A stretch of DNA of 64,000 nt from Catellatospora sp. TT07R-123 (GCF_018327705.1 NZ_BNEM01000002.1:2976001-3040000); one strand, 5' to 3'. Shown: positions 42,916 to 52,276, numbered from the stretch's first letter. Translations and numbers: made by a program. Notes: a model not told the origin generated them from the letters alone.

Positions 42916-43998
42916 GTGACCCGACCGCGCCTGGGCCGCGCCGCCCGCCCCCTCGCCTGCCTGGCCCTGCTCTCCGCCCTGGCCGCGTGCGCGGCGCGGC
43001 AGCCCGCGTCCTGGCACCCGCCCGCCGGTCCGGCCGAGCCGGCCGCCACGGCCTCGCCCGCGCCGGCGCCCGCCGAGGAGATCACGCTGGCCTTCGCGGG
43101 CGACGTGCACTTCACCGGCCGCACCCTGGCGCTGCTCAAGAACCCGGACACGGCATTCGGGCCGTACGCGGAGCAGCTGCGGGCCGCGGACTTCGCCATG
43201 GTCAACATGGAGACGCCGATCACCGACCGCGGCAGCGAGCAGCCCAAGGAGTTCCATTTCCGGGGGCCCAAGGAGTCGTACGCGGCGATCAAGGCGGCCG
43301 GGATCGACCTGGTGTCGATCGCCAACAACCACACCCTCGACTACGGCCAGATCGGGCTGCTGGACACGCTCGACTCGGCAAAGGAGGCCGGGCAGCCGGT
43401 CGTCGGGGCGGGGCACGACACCGAGGAGGCGTACGCGCCGTACCTGACCACGGTGAAGGGGGTGCGGCTGGCGATCGTGGGCATGTCGCAGGTGCACGAC
43501 CTCAAGGAGCAGTGGAAGCCCACGGCGACCCGGCCCGGCATCGCGATGGCGTTCGACAAGAACCTGGCCGTGGCGGCCGTCAAGAAGGCCCGCGCGCAGG
43601 CCGACGTCGTGATCGTCTTCATGCACTGGGGCACCGAGGGGCAGAGCTGCCCCAACGGCGAGCAGAAGACCTTCGCCAAGCTGATGGCCGACAGCGGCGC
43701 CGACCTCGTGCTCGGCACCCACGCGCACGTCCTGCTGGCCGACGGGTTCCTCGGGGACACGTACGTCCACTACGGCCTGGGCAACTTCCTCTGGTATTCG
43801 GTGTCCAAGAGCACCGACACCGGCCTGCTCACCGTCGTCATCAAGAACGGAAAGGTGAAGAGCCGCGTGTTCACGCCCGGCACCGTGTCGAACAACGGGC
43901 AGCCCGTCCCGGTCACCGGGAACGCCCTCAAGGCGGTCCAGCAGCGACTTGACCAGGCAGCTCGTTGCACCGGGCTGGCCCCTTCACCCCAGGCCTGA
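42916..43998 (+). CDS. CapA-family metallophosphatase-like lipoprotein
   Basis: 360 aa from the GTG at 42916, which opens a lipoprotein signal (RPLACLALLSALAAC). CapA domain: LAFAGDVHFTGR with the first metal ligands, VNMETPITDRG, SIANNHTLDYG, VFMHWGTEG, and LGTHAHVLL with late histidines. The domain is a calcineurin-like phosphatase linked to poly-gamma-glutamate or other capsule anchoring. No capB/capC genes lie nearby, so the substrate is open. It sits between two inverted tRNA-Gly genes. Confidence 0.9.
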   Translation: MTRPRLGRAARPLACLALLSALAACAARQPASWHPPAGPAEPAATASPAPAPAEEITLAFAGDVHFTGRTLALLKNPDTAFGPYAEQLRAADFAMVNMETPITDRGSEQPKEFHFRGPKESYAAIKAAGIDLVSIANNHTLDYGQIGLLDTLDSAKEAGQPVVGAGHDTEEAYAPYLTTVKGVRLAIVGMSQVHDLKEQWKPTATRPGIAMAFDKNLAVAAVKKARAQADVVIVFMHWGTEGQSCPNGEQKTFAKLMADSGADLVLGTHAHVLLADGFLGDTYVHYGLGNFLWYSVSKSTDTGLLTVVIKNGKVKSRVFTPGTVSNNGQPVPVTGNALKAVQQRLDQAARCTGLAPSPQA

Positions 43999-44094
43999 CG
44001 CGCCCGGGGCACCCCGGTTTGGCAAGACCGACCTCGACCGGCTAAAGTTCTCATCCGTTGGGCAAGCACGCCGGAAGGCGGGCGAAACTGACAA

Positions 44095-44167
44095 GCGGAT
44101 GTAGCGCAGTTGGTAGCGCATCACCTTGCCAAGGTGAGGGTCGCGAGTTCGAGTCTCGTCATCCGCT
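44095..44167 (+). tRNA. tRNA-Gly (GCC), no CCA
   Basis: Same 73-nt sequence as 42682-42754, first of the Gly-Cys-Val cluster. CCA is not encoded. Confidence 0.97.
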
Positions 44168-44197
44168 CGGAGCACGGCCGCAAGGACGTAAAACCAC

Positions 44198-44268
44198 GGT
44201 GGAGTGGCCGAGAGGCGAGGCAACGGCCTGCAAAGCCGTGTACACGGGTTCAAATCCCGTCTCCACCT
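44198..44268 (+). tRNA. tRNA-Cys (GCA)
   Basis: 71-nt cloverleaf: acceptor GGTGGAG/CTCCACC, anticodon loop CTGCAAA (GCA), T loop TTCAAAT. Confidence 0.97.
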
Positions 44269-44279
44269 CGTAAGAGCAC

Positions 44280-44354
44280 GGGCGATTGGCGCAGTGGGAG
44301 CGCGCTTCCTTGACACGGAAGAGGTCACTGGTTCAAACCCAGTATCGCCCACCA
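44280..44354 (+). tRNA. tRNA-Val (GAC)
   Basis: 75 nt with encoded CCA: acceptor GGGCGAT/ATCGCCC, anticodon arm CTTCC-TTGACAC-GGAAG (GAC). It differs from the CAC tRNA at 27372 in only a few positions, yet shows no integration remnants. Confidence 0.97.
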
Positions 44355-44356
44355 GC

Positions 44357-44393
44357 AAAGAGGGCCTGTCCGCATAGCGGACAGGCCCTCTTT
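44357..44393 (+). terminator. Terminator of the Gly-Cys-Val tRNA cluster
   Basis: Perfect 17-bp stem (44357-44373 with 44377-44393), 3-nt loop, followed by a T-rich run. Confidence 0.92.
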
Positions 44394-44420
44394 CTTTTCC
44401 CTACCGGATGCGGATGGGTT

Positions 44421-44488
44421 GGCTGCGCTTTCGGGGAAAGTGCTGGAATCCGAGCGTTCGTTCGTGCAGTTTCCCCGAAAGTGCAGCC
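44421..44488. repeat. TTTCGGGGAAAG palindrome, imperfect copy
   Basis: 28-base arms (44421-44448 with 44461-44488, four mismatches) around the core CTTTCGGGGAAAG. Same sequence family as the perfect copy at 53622-53687. Lies between the tRNA terminator and the carboxypeptidase stop. Confidence 0.75.
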
Positions 44489-44499
44489 GGCCGGGAAGG

Positions 44500-45726
44500 T
44501 CAGGTGCGCCGGCGCCGGCGGCGGGCGGTGGCGGAGATCGCCAGGCCCGCCGCGGCGACCACGGCGCCGAGGGCGAGGATCCGGGGCGTTCCCGTTCCCC
44601 CGCCCGAGCCGGCGGTCGAGGCCTGCTGAGCGGCCGCCACCACCGGTGCCGGGGACGCGGCCCCGGCCGGGTCGACCAGGTGCCCGACCGCCGCGTCCGC
44701 GGGCTGGGAGAAGCCCCAGTCCAGCAGGGCGGCGCCCTGCTGCCAGCCGCTCAGGGGCAGGTATTCGGCGCCGAGCAGCGTGACGACGAGCCGGCGGCCG
44801 TTGCGGGCGGCGGCGCCGACGTACGTGTGGCGGGCCAGGTCGGTGTAGCCGGTCTTGCCGCCCAGGGCGCCCGGATACTCGTCGAGCAGCCGGTTCTGGT
44901 TCCCGATCTCGAAGCCCTTGACGTGCCGGCGCTGGGCGGGGACCTTGGCCTGCCTCGTGATGGTGTACCGCTGGAAGGCCGGGTCGGCGAAGCACGCCCG
45001 CGCGATGAGGGCGAGGTCGTACGCACTGGTGTACTGCCCCGGCCCGTCGAGCCCGGACGGGGTCACCGCGTGGGTCTGGTACGCGCCCAGCCGCTGCGCC
45101 TCGGCGTTCATCTCCCGCACCCCGGCCGCGGCACCGCCGCTCCCCCCGCCGAGGCGGGCCAGCACGTTCGCGGCGTCGTTGCCGGAGACCAGCAGCAGCC
45201 CCAGCCACAGCATCTCGACGGAGTACTTCCCGCCCTCGACCAGGCCGACCGCGGAGCTGCCGGGTTCGAAGTCCATGTCCTCGGGGGTGACGGTGATCAC
45301 CTCGTGCGGGTCGAGCTTCGGCAGCATCGTGGCGGCGAGCAGGAGCTTCTGCACGCTGGCCGGGGCGCCGTACTCGTGGGGGCCGCAGGCGCCGAGGACG
45401 GCGCCGGTGTCGAGGTCGGCCACGATCCACGAGGTGGCGCTCACCGCGGGCGGCCTTGACGCGCCCGGCGGGACGGCCAGACCGGTGGTGGCCAGTTCCT
45501 CCCCGCCGACCGCCCGGTGGACCGGGTCGTCGGTGGGCGGGGACGGCCGCTCGGGCATGGACCACTTCGGGGCGGGGGTCTTCGGACAGGGCACCGCAGC
45601 GCGGATCACCGCACCGGCGCGGGTGCCGGGTTCGGCGCCCACACTGCCCGGGGCGGGCGCCACGGGCACGGCCAGCGACGCGGTGACCAGCGCGGCGAGG
45701 CCCGCCGTGGAGGAAAACAGGACCAT
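44500..45726 (-). CDS. Serine-type D-Ala-D-Ala carboxypeptidase (peptidase S11)
   Basis: 408 aa. It trims the fifth D-alanine from peptidoglycan peptides outside the membrane. Catalytic motifs: ASVQK (SxxK), VSGN (SxN) and GGKTGYTD (KTG). An N-terminal signal helix and a C-terminal membrane anchor (RILALGAVVAAAGLAISA then a basic end) place it on the outer face. Length and layout match actinobacterial DacA-type enzymes. Confidence 0.93.
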   Translation of the reverse strand: MVLFSSTAGLAALVTASLAVPVAPAPGSVGAEPGTRAGAVIRAAVPCPKTPAPKWSMPERPSPPTDDPVHRAVGGEELATTGLAVPPGASRPPAVSATSWIVADLDTGAVLGACGPHEYGAPASVQKLLLAATMLPKLDPHEVITVTPEDMDFEPGSSAVGLVEGGKYSVEMLWLGLLLVSGNDAANVLARLGGGSGGAAAGVREMNAEAQRLGAYQTHAVTPSGLDGPGQYTSAYDLALIARACFADPAFQRYTITRQAKVPAQRRHVKGFEIGNQNRLLDEYPGALGGKTGYTDLARHTYVGAAARNGRRLVVTLLGAEYLPLSGWQQGAALLDWGFSQPADAAVGHLVDPAGAASPAPVVAAAQQASTAGSGGGTGTPRILALGAVVAAAGLAISATARRRRRRT

Positions 45727-45820
45727 GTTTCGCAGATTAATATGAAGCTCACGTACATGTAGAATTCTCTACAAATCAGTCAGATATTGCCTATCGCCTC
45801 GTCCCGGCTTCCCTATCGCC

Positions 45821-47017
45821 TCATCCCGCGGCCAGCGCGGTGGTGGGCGACAGCCTGGCGGCGCGGACCGCCGGGTAGAGCCCGGCCACCGCGCCGACCA
45901 GCACGGTCACCGCCACGCCGCCTGCCGTCGCCCAGGCGGGCACGGCGACCGGCCAGCCCCGCGACGCCGCGTACGCCGCGGTGATCGCCGCGCCGAGCAG
46001 CGCCCCGGCCGCCCCGCCCAGGCCCGACAGCAGCAGCGACTCGACCAGGAACTGGGCCGCCACGGCCCGCCGGGTCGCGCCGAGCGCCCGGCGCAGCCCG
46101 ATCTCGCCGCGCCGCTCCAGCACCGAGATGATCATCGTGTTGGCCACGCCGACCCCGCCGACCAGCAGCGCCACCGCACCCAGCCCCAGCAGCAGCCCCG
46201 TGAAGGCGCGATCGGTGGCCTGCCTGGCGGCCAGGGCGTCCGAGGGCCGCGACACCCGCGCCGACAGCGGGTCCGCCGGATTCGCGGTGGCCCCGAGCAC
46301 GTCGCGTACGGCGAGCACCCGGTCGGGGTCGGTGCGGCAGTAGACGGTCGTCGGGTGCCCGTCGTACCCGAGCCGCTGTGCCGCGACCGGGCCGCCGACC
46401 AGCGCCGCCGAGTCCAGTTCGGGCGCCAGCGGCACCGGGGCGAGCACGCCCGCGACGGTGAACCACTGCCTGCCCAGCCACACCTGCTGCCCGGCGCCGG
46501 TGACGCCGAGCCGCCGGGCGGCCGTCGCCCCGAGCACCGTCACCGGGAACCGCTCGGTGGCCGGGTTCAGCCAGGTGCCGGTGCCGAGGCTACCGCCGAC
46601 CGTGCCGAGCAGGCCCAGGTCGGCCGCCATGACCGCGATCGCACCGGACTGCTGCTCCGGGATGCGGTCGTTGCGGTACACCCGCGCCTGCGGCAGCAGC
46701 CCGACGGCGTCGGCCGAGACCACCGGGCCGATCCGGCGGATCATCGGCACCGCCTCGGCGGGCAGCGCCGCCGGTTCGCCCGACAGCACCGCCTCGCCCG
46801 GTGCCACGGTGAGCAGGTTCGTGCCGAGCCGGTCCAGGGTGCGGTCCAGGTCGGCCCGGGACGAGGCGGAGATGCCCAGCACGGCGAGCATCGCCGCGAT
46901 GCCGATCGCGATGCCCAGCGCCGACAGGACGGCGCGCAACGGCCGGGCACGCAGCGCGCCGACCCCGATGAGCAGCAGGTCGGTGGTGCGCAGCCGGGCC
47001 GGTCGGGGCAGCCTCAT
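45821..47017 (-). CDS. MacB/FtsX-like ABC transporter permease
   Basis: 398 aa. One N-terminal helix (LRAVLSALGIAIGIAAMLAVLGIS), a large extracytoplasmic MacB-PCD domain, and three C-terminal helices (GLLLGLGAVALLVGGVGVANTMI, then SGLGGAAGALLGAAIT). This type does not pump through the membrane but uses ATP to move the periplasmic domain in efflux. Its start overlaps the ATPase stop by 4 nt. Confidence 0.92.
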   Translation of the reverse strand: MRLPRPARLRTTDLLLIGVGALRARPLRAVLSALGIAIGIAAMLAVLGISASSRADLDRTLDRLGTNLLTVAPGEAVLSGEPAALPAEAVPMIRRIGPVVSADAVGLLPQARVYRNDRIPEQQSGAIAVMAADLGLLGTVGGSLGTGTWLNPATERFPVTVLGATAARRLGVTGAGQQVWLGRQWFTVAGVLAPVPLAPELDSAALVGGPVAAQRLGYDGHPTTVYCRTDPDRVLAVRDVLGATANPADPLSARVSRPSDALAARQATDRAFTGLLLGLGAVALLVGGVGVANTMIISVLERRGEIGLRRALGATRRAVAAQFLVESLLLSGLGGAAGALLGAAITAAYAASRGWPVAVPAWATAGGVAVTVLVGAVAGLYPAVRAARLSPTTALAAG

Positions 47018-47772
47018 GCCGCCGCCTCCCGCCGGGTGCTGTCGGCCGTGACCCGGCCGTCGCGCATCCGCACCCGCCGGGGCAGGCTGTCGGCGATGCC
47101 CTGGTCGTGGGTGATGACCACGACCGTGGTCCCGTCGGCGTGCAGCCGCCGCAGCAGGTCCAGCACCGTCGCCGCCGCCGCCGAGTCCAGGTTGCCGGTC
47201 GGCTCGTCGGCGAGGATCACCTCGGGCCGCTTCACCAGCGCGCGGGCGATGGCCACCCGCTGGCGCTCGCCGCCGGACAGCTCATGCGGGCGGTGACGCA
47301 GCCGGTGCCCGAGACCGACCTGGTCCAGCGTCTCGGCGGCCCGCTCGCGCCGCCGGGCGCGGGCCACGCCGCCGTACAGCAGCCCGTCGGCGACGGCGTC
47401 CAGCGCGCGTACGCCGGGGGCCAGGTGGAACTGCTGGAACACGAAGCCGATGGCGCGGGCGCGCAGCGCGGCCAGCGTCCGGTCGGGCAGCGTGCCGGTG
47501 TCGTGCCCGGCGACCCGGACCGTGCCCGCCGTGGGCCGGTCGAGCAGCCCGACCAGGTGCAGCAGCGTCGACTTGCCCGATCCGGACGGCCCGGCGACGG
47601 CGACGAACTCGCCGCGGCCCACGGCCAGGCTGACGCCGTCGACGGCGATGACCCCGCCCGGGTACGCCCGGGACACGCCGACGAGTTCGAGCACGTGCGT
47701 GCCCTCAGGGTCGAGCAGGGCACCCTCCACGTCGGAATGCGATGACAAGCTGCCCTTCCTCGCGCGGATCAT
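47014..47772 (-). CDS. MacB/LolD-like ABC transporter ATPase
   Basis: 252 aa. Walker A GPSGSGKSTLL, Q-loop FVFQQFHLAPGV, signature LSGGERQRVAIARAL, Walker B VILADEPTGNLDS, H-loop VITHD. Partner of the permease that overlaps downstream. Upstream it overlaps the adaptor-like protein by 4 nt. The operon order is lipoprotein, adaptor, ATPase, permease. Confidence 0.94.
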   Translation of the reverse strand: MIRARKGSLSSHSDVEGALLDPEGTHVLELVGVSRAYPGGVIAVDGVSLAVGRGEFVAVAGPSGSGKSTLLHLVGLLDRPTAGTVRVAGHDTGTLPDRTLAALRARAIGFVFQQFHLAPGVRALDAVADGLLYGGVARARRRERAAETLDQVGLGHRLRHRPHELSGGERQRVAIARALVKRPEVILADEPTGNLDSAAAATVLDLLRRLHADGTTVVVITHDQGIADSLPRRVRMRDGRVTADSTRREAAA

Positions 47773-48806
47773 TGAGGGATCACCACCCGGGTGCCGGGGG
47801 TGATGTCGCCGCCGGTGAGCTCGACGCGCCCGCCCGCGAACAGTCCGGTCCGGACGGCGACGTAGCGGGTGCTGCCGCCGTCGGCGACCTGTACGCCGTA
47901 GCCGCCCTCCGACAGCGCGACCAGCGCCGTGACCGGCACCGTGAGCACCCCCGGGCGGCGCTGGGCGGTGAAGCGGACGGTCACCTGCCCGGCGGCGGCC
48001 AGCGCGGCCTGGTCGGGCACGCGGACGTACGCGGTGACCTCCGGTTCCCCGGTGGCGCCCGCGGCGGGCGGGCCCAGGCTCTCGACCGTGCCCGCGACCT
48101 CGGCCCCGGCGGCCAGGCGCACCGTCACGGGTGTGCCGGGCACGGCCAGGTGCCGCCGCTGGTCGTCCAGCCGCAGCGCGACCGAGCGGACGGCGCCCGT
48201 GCAGCGCAGCACCTCGCCGTCGGCCGGGTCGCCGACGCGCAGCGCGTGCGCGTCGACCCGCACCGGGCCGGCCGCGTACGCGAGCTGCCGGGGCTCGACC
48301 GCCCCGGTCTCCGGCAGGCCCAGCGAACGCTGCCAGCGCCGCACCGCCGCCGCCGTCGCGGCCGTGTAGCGCTCGTCCGCGCCGCCCTTGGTGAGCCCCA
48401 GGGCGGCCAGGTTCGCCTCCAGCTGCCGGACGTCGCGGCCCCGGCTGCCCACGGCCAGCGGCCGGTACGCGGGCAGCGGGCCGTACAGCAGCACCACCGG
48501 CAGGTCGTCGACCCGCAGCAGCGGCCGCCCCCGCGACACGGTCGAGCCGACCGGCGCGAGCCAGGTGAGCAGCCCCAGCCCGTCGCCGTCCGGCTCGGCC
48601 GGGCGCGGGTAGCGCACCGGCAGCGCCTCGCCGAAGCCCAGCTCGCCGGGCACGTCGGTGAACTCGACCAGATCCTCCCGGAGCACCTCGGCGGTGCGCG
48701 GCGGCGCGGCCGCGGCCGGGCCGGGTCCGCCGTCGCAGCCGGACCCGGCGCCGGTCGCCACCGCCAGCGCGCCCAGCACCGCCCGCCGGCGCAACCGGAC
48801 GCTCAC
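47769..48806 (-). CDS. HlyD-like adaptor with peptidoglycan-binding domain
   Basis: 345 aa from the GTG at 48806. An N-terminal signal-like segment ends at a Cys (GAGSGC), a weak lipobox. A peptidoglycan-binding_1-like repeat lies near residues 120-165 (SRGRDVRQLEANLAALG, then TAAAVRRWQRSLGLPETG). The rest has the beta-barrel strands of membrane-fusion adaptors (GTPVTVRLAAGAEVAGTVESLG; VTVRFTAQRRPGVLTVPVTALVAL). It probably links the MacB-like pump to the cell wall. Confidence 0.85.
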   Translation of the reverse strand: MSVRLRRRAVLGALAVATGAGSGCDGGPGPAAAAPPRTAEVLREDLVEFTDVPGELGFGEALPVRYPRPAEPDGDGLGLLTWLAPVGSTVSRGRPLLRVDDLPVVLLYGPLPAYRPLAVGSRGRDVRQLEANLAALGLTKGGADERYTAATAAAVRRWQRSLGLPETGAVEPRQLAYAAGPVRVDAHALRVGDPADGEVLRCTGAVRSVALRLDDQRRHLAVPGTPVTVRLAAGAEVAGTVESLGPPAAGATGEPEVTAYVRVPDQAALAAAGQVTVRFTAQRRPGVLTVPVTALVALSEGGYGVQVADGGSTRYVAVRTGLFAGGRVELTGGDITPGTRVVIPQ

Positions 48807-49357
48807 CGGTTCGGCTTCGGGGACGGATCGGTGGGCAGCAGGTTGCGGCACTTCTCCAGCGCCGCCATGGCGACCTTGTCGTCCTGGCGGATCCAGTGGT
48901 CGAGGTGCCCGGTCACCGGGTCCGGGTCGGGCACGTCCGTCGCCCCGTTGTCGCGCATGCACTGGGCGTACTGCCGCAGCTTCTCGACGTCGCCGACCGG
49001 GCGGGGGCTCTGCGCCGCGGCCGGGGGCAGGAACTTCATGCAGCCGTCCAGCGCCGCCTGGAACGAGTCCTTCAGGCCCATACCGAGGTCGTCCATGGCG
49101 TGCAGCAGCGCGCTGCGCCCGGACCGGTCGCCGGGCACCGGGTCGGGCATGTCGGTGATGCCCGCCTCGCGCATGCACGCGACGAACTCCAGCTCCCGCT
49201 GCACCGGGTCGTCCGACGGCGTGCTCGGCGGCGCGGCCGCGGGGGCGCTCGCGCCGGGCGTCGCGGCGGTGGCCACCTCGGGCGCCGCCCCGCCGTCCGA
49301 GCAGGCTCCCGTCAGCAGCGCCAGCAGCAGCACCGCGCTCCACCTGCGAATCCTCAT
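48803..49357 (-). CDS. Lipoprotein with repeated CMREAG motif
   Basis: 184 aa. Lipoprotein signal ends in LLTGAC. Two similar segments, FVACMREAGITDMPDP and YAQCMRDNGATDVPDP, suggest an internal duplication. Each has one Cys, plus further Cys in DGCMKFLPP and EKCRNLLP. Such proteins accompany MacB-like operons in actinobacteria. First gene of the efflux operon; ligand unknown. Confidence 0.8.
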   Translation of the reverse strand: MRIRRWSAVLLLALLTGACSDGGAAPEVATAATPGASAPAAAPPSTPSDDPVQRELEFVACMREAGITDMPDPVPGDRSGRSALLHAMDDLGMGLKDSFQAALDGCMKFLPPAAAQSPRPVGDVEKLRQYAQCMRDNGATDVPDPDPVTGHLDHWIRQDDKVAMAALEKCRNLLPTDPSPKPNR

Positions 49358-49556
49358 CGTCTAAGGTCCTCTCCGTCCGGGCGCGGGGTTTCGCACCGGG
49401 ACAGACACGGAGCCCCGGCGGCCCCGGGTTGCCCGGGTGGACGCCCCGAGCGGCTGTGGTGATCGTCATAGCGGGCCGGGCAACCCTGCGGCGGCCCGCT
49501 TCCGTGTTCCTGCCGCACGGTCCGCCCGAACGCGGGCAGGACGCCGACAGGCCGGG

Positions 49557-50123
49557 ATGAGACGAGGTGACGCTTTGCTGGGATGGCGGGACCGCCGCGC
49601 CCCCGAGGCCGACTTCGTCGCCTTCTACGCCGAGCGCGCCGACCACCTGCGCAAGACCGCGTACCTGCTGTGCCGGGACTGGCATCTGGCCGAGGACCTG
49701 GTGCAGACCGCGTTCACGAAGCTCTACCGGCACTGGCACCGGGTCGAGCGCCACGACGCCCTCGACCAGTACGCCCGCCGCGTGCTGCTGCGCGCGTTCC
49801 TCGACGAGCGGCGGCGGCCGTGGCGGCGCGAGTACGCCACCGAGCCCGGCAGCAGCGCACTCGACAGCGCCGTCCGCGACGAGTACGCCGAGGAGGGGTC
49901 CGCGCTGCACGCCGCGCTGGTCCGGCTGCCCCGGCGGCGCCGAGCGGTACTGGTGCTGCGCTTCTGGGCCGACATGTCGGTCGAGCAGGTCGCGCAGGCG
50001 ATGGATTGCTCGACCGGCACCGTGAAGAGCCAGACCGCCCGCGGCCTGGCACAGCTGCGCGAACTGCTGGACGACGGCACGGTCGACGCCGACAGCCTGC
50101 GGCCGAACTGGGGGATGCGATGA
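49557..50123 (+). CDS. SigE-family ECF sigma factor
   Basis: 188 aa from the ATG at 49557; a TTG at 49575 with GAGG upstream is an alternative. Region 2: FVAFYAERADHLRKTAYLLCRDWHLAEDLVQTAFTKLYRHW. Region 4: ALVRLPRRRRAVLVLRFWADMSVEQVAQAMDCSTGTVKSQTARGLAQLRELL. Lacks regions 1 and 3, as ECF factors do. It overlaps the downstream membrane protein by 4 nt, so that protein is the likely anti-sigma partner. It is divergent from the efflux operon. Confidence 0.92.
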   Translation: MRRGDALLGWRDRRAPEADFVAFYAERADHLRKTAYLLCRDWHLAEDLVQTAFTKLYRHWHRVERHDALDQYARRVLLRAFLDERRRPWRREYATEPGSSALDSAVRDEYAEEGSALHAALVRLPRRRRAVLVLRFWADMSVEQVAQAMDCSTGTVKSQTARGLAQLRELLDDGTVDADSLRPNWGMR

Positions 50124-50926
50124 CCGACGTGAAGGACCTCTGCGACCGCATCCTCGACGCGCCCGCGCCCCCGTTGCGCGACAGCGCGCAGGTGCTGGCC
50201 GCCGCCCGGCACGCCGACCGGCGCCGGACCCGCCTGGCCGCGGGCGGCGGCCTGGCCTGCGCCGCCCTGGCCGCCGCCGCGGTGGCCGCGCTGCTGCCCG
50301 CCGCCCCCGGCCCCGCGCCGCTCGCGCAGCAGACCCCGACCGCCGCCGCGGTCTCGGCGGTGCCGCTGCCGCGGCTGCCCGGACCCGACGCCGCCCACGC
50401 CCACGGCGGCCGCATCGCGCAGGTGCTGACCGGGGCAGTGCCGTCCGGGTACGCGGTCCGCCCCGACGGGGCCACCGACACCTGGCGCCTGGCCGCCGAC
50501 GCGGGGGCGCTGCCGCGCTACGTCTCGGTGACCAGGCTCGTCGTCTCCGACGACGGCGGCGAGGGTTCCCTGTCGGCGGCCCTGATCGGCGACGGCGGCG
50601 GCGTCCCCGGCGGCGACCTGTGCGCGGCGGCGGTGACCACCCGGCTCACCGCGTACGTCGAGCTCGGGCCCGCCACCTGCGCCGTCGCCACGGTCGGCGG
50701 GGTCGCGGTGCGCACCGACACCGCCGCCGACGGCGGCCTCACCGCGACCCGGTTCCTGACCGGCGGCTTCCTCACCGTCCGCTGGCGGCCCGGCACCGGT
50801 GACGCGGCCACCGCCGGGCAGCCCTGGACCGCCGAGCAGGGCACCGGCCGCCCGGCGCTGCGGCCGTCGGCGTTCACCGGCGAGCTGCTGGCGCGGGTGG
50901 CCGCCGACCGGCGGCTGCTGCCCTGA
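50120..50926 (+). CDS. Membrane protein paired with ECF sigma factor (putative anti-sigma)
   Basis: 268 aa. Cytoplasmic N-terminus of ~40 residues (TDVKDLCDRILDAPAPPLRDS), one membrane helix (LACAALAAAAVAALLP), then an Ala/Gly-rich outer domain. There is no zinc-binding HxxxCxxC motif, so it is not a ZAS-type anti-sigma. The coupling to the sigma gene suggests it holds the sigma factor at the membrane. Confidence 0.65.
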   Translation: MTDVKDLCDRILDAPAPPLRDSAQVLAAARHADRRRTRLAAGGGLACAALAAAAVAALLPAAPGPAPLAQQTPTAAAVSAVPLPRLPGPDAAHAHGGRIAQVLTGAVPSGYAVRPDGATDTWRLAADAGALPRYVSVTRLVVSDDGGEGSLSAALIGDGGGVPGGDLCAAAVTTRLTAYVELGPATCAVATVGGVAVRTDTAADGGLTATRFLTGGFLTVRWRPGTGDAATAGQPWTAEQGTGRPALRPSAFTGELLARVAADRRLLP

Positions 50927-51015
50927 TACCGCACGATCACCAGCCGACCTCGCGTGCGTCGCGATGGTACGGTCCATGCCGCGCACCGACGCAGCATGCG
51001 GACAAGGGGGACGAT

Positions 51016-52272
51016 GTGGACGGTGACCGGATCACGCTGGCAGCACTGCTGGCCGGCGAGCCCTCCGCCGAGGCCTGGGAGCAGGCCTGGCCGCTGCTGG
51101 AGCAGGCATCCCCCGACGAGCTGGCCACCGCAGCACCGCTGCTGCGGTCCTGGCCGCCGCGGCTGCGGCCGATGCCCGACGCCTGGTGGCAGCAGTACGC
51201 CGCAGGCCAGTCCCGGCCGTGCCACGCGCTGGCGGCCTGGCGGCAGCTCGGCGACCTCGACCACGTCCAGAGCGGACGCCCGGCCCTGGCCGAACCCGAC
51301 GAGGACGCGGACTTCGCGTACTTCTACCACGGTGCGACCTCGGTGGCCTGCCCCGACGACCCGCGCTGGCTGGTCGTGACCGCCGCCGCCGAATGGCACC
51401 ACAACGGCGGCGACATCGTCGTCTGGGGTGCCGTGCCGCAGCTGCCGTCGCGGATGCTGCTCGACGGCGCCCACTTCCACGACGAGGCCCTGGACACCTC
51501 GCTCAGCCCCGACGGCACGGTGGCGGTCACCTCGGTCGAGGGCCGTCTGCACGCCTGGGCCGTGCCCGAGGGCACCGCGCTGTGGCAGCTCGACCTCGGC
51601 CCGACCGCCGACGGCGACGACTTCTTCGACGTCGACCGGGCCAGCGTCCGGATCGGGTTCAGCGCCGACGGCAGGCTGGTCGCGGCCGGTTCGGCGGCGC
51701 ACGGCGTACGCGTGGTGGACACCGCCTCCGGCGAGGTCCGCCTCAGCACCCCCGCCGATCCGTGCGGTCCGGTGGCGCTGAACCGCGACGGCGGGCGGCT
51801 GGCCCACGCCGGTGGCGGCGGCGAGATCGTGATCCGCGACGCCGCCACCGGCGAGACCGTGCTACGCCACGACACCGGCCTGGCCGGGGTGAACGCGCTC
51901 GCCTTCGCCACCGACGGGACCGGCCTGCTGGTCGCGGGCGGGCTCGGCGGCGAGGCGGGCCTCGTGCCGGGCGCGGCGCTGCTCACCCTGGACGGCGACC
52001 GGGTGACCGGCACGTCGCTCGTGCCCTCGGGCAGCGAGCTGCCCGCCGACTCGCCCCTGGCGATCCTGTGCACCCGCTGCGTATGGGCCGAGCACGGCCC
52101 GCTCGTCCACGCCGTGGACGACAGCGGCACCGTCCTGTTCGACGGCACCGGCCGCGTCCTGTGGACCGAACCCGGGATGGCGGCGGGCAACTTCTCCGCC
52201 GACGGGCGCATCCTGGTCCTGGTCAGCGAGACGATCAGCGCGGTGTTCGCCGACGCGCTGCCACCCGCCTGA
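51016..52272 (+). CDS. WD40-like beta-propeller protein
   Basis: 418 aa from a GTG with AAGGGGG 5 nt upstream. A helical N-terminal ~110 residues precede repeated beta-propeller blades: DTSLSPDGTVAVTSVEGRLHAW, IGFSADGRLVAAGSAAHGVRVVD, LNRDGGRLAHAGGGGEIVIRD, LAFATDGTGLLVAGG. Blade signatures S-P/A-D-G are clear. No signal peptide, so cytoplasmic. Likely a protein scaffold; its position between two ECF loci may be chance. Confidence 0.8.
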   Translation: MDGDRITLAALLAGEPSAEAWEQAWPLLEQASPDELATAAPLLRSWPPRLRPMPDAWWQQYAAGQSRPCHALAAWRQLGDLDHVQSGRPALAEPDEDADFAYFYHGATSVACPDDPRWLVVTAAAEWHHNGGDIVVWGAVPQLPSRMLLDGAHFHDEALDTSLSPDGTVAVTSVEGRLHAWAVPEGTALWQLDLGPTADGDDFFDVDRASVRIGFSADGRLVAAGSAAHGVRVVDTASGEVRLSTPADPCGPVALNRDGGRLAHAGGGGEIVIRDAATGETVLRHDTGLAGVNALAFATDGTGLLVAGGLGGEAGLVPGAALLTLDGDRVTGTSLVPSGSELPADSPLAILCTRCVWAEHGPLVHAVDDSGTVLFDGTGRVLWTEPGMAAGNFSADGRILVLVSETISAVFADALPPA

Positions 52273-52276
52273 TCCT

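Noticed and set aside
44095-44354. Insertion remnants at tRNA-Val(GAC), by analogy with tRNA-Val(CAC)
   Set aside because: The tRNA is followed directly by an intact terminator; no att-like half copies were found nearby.
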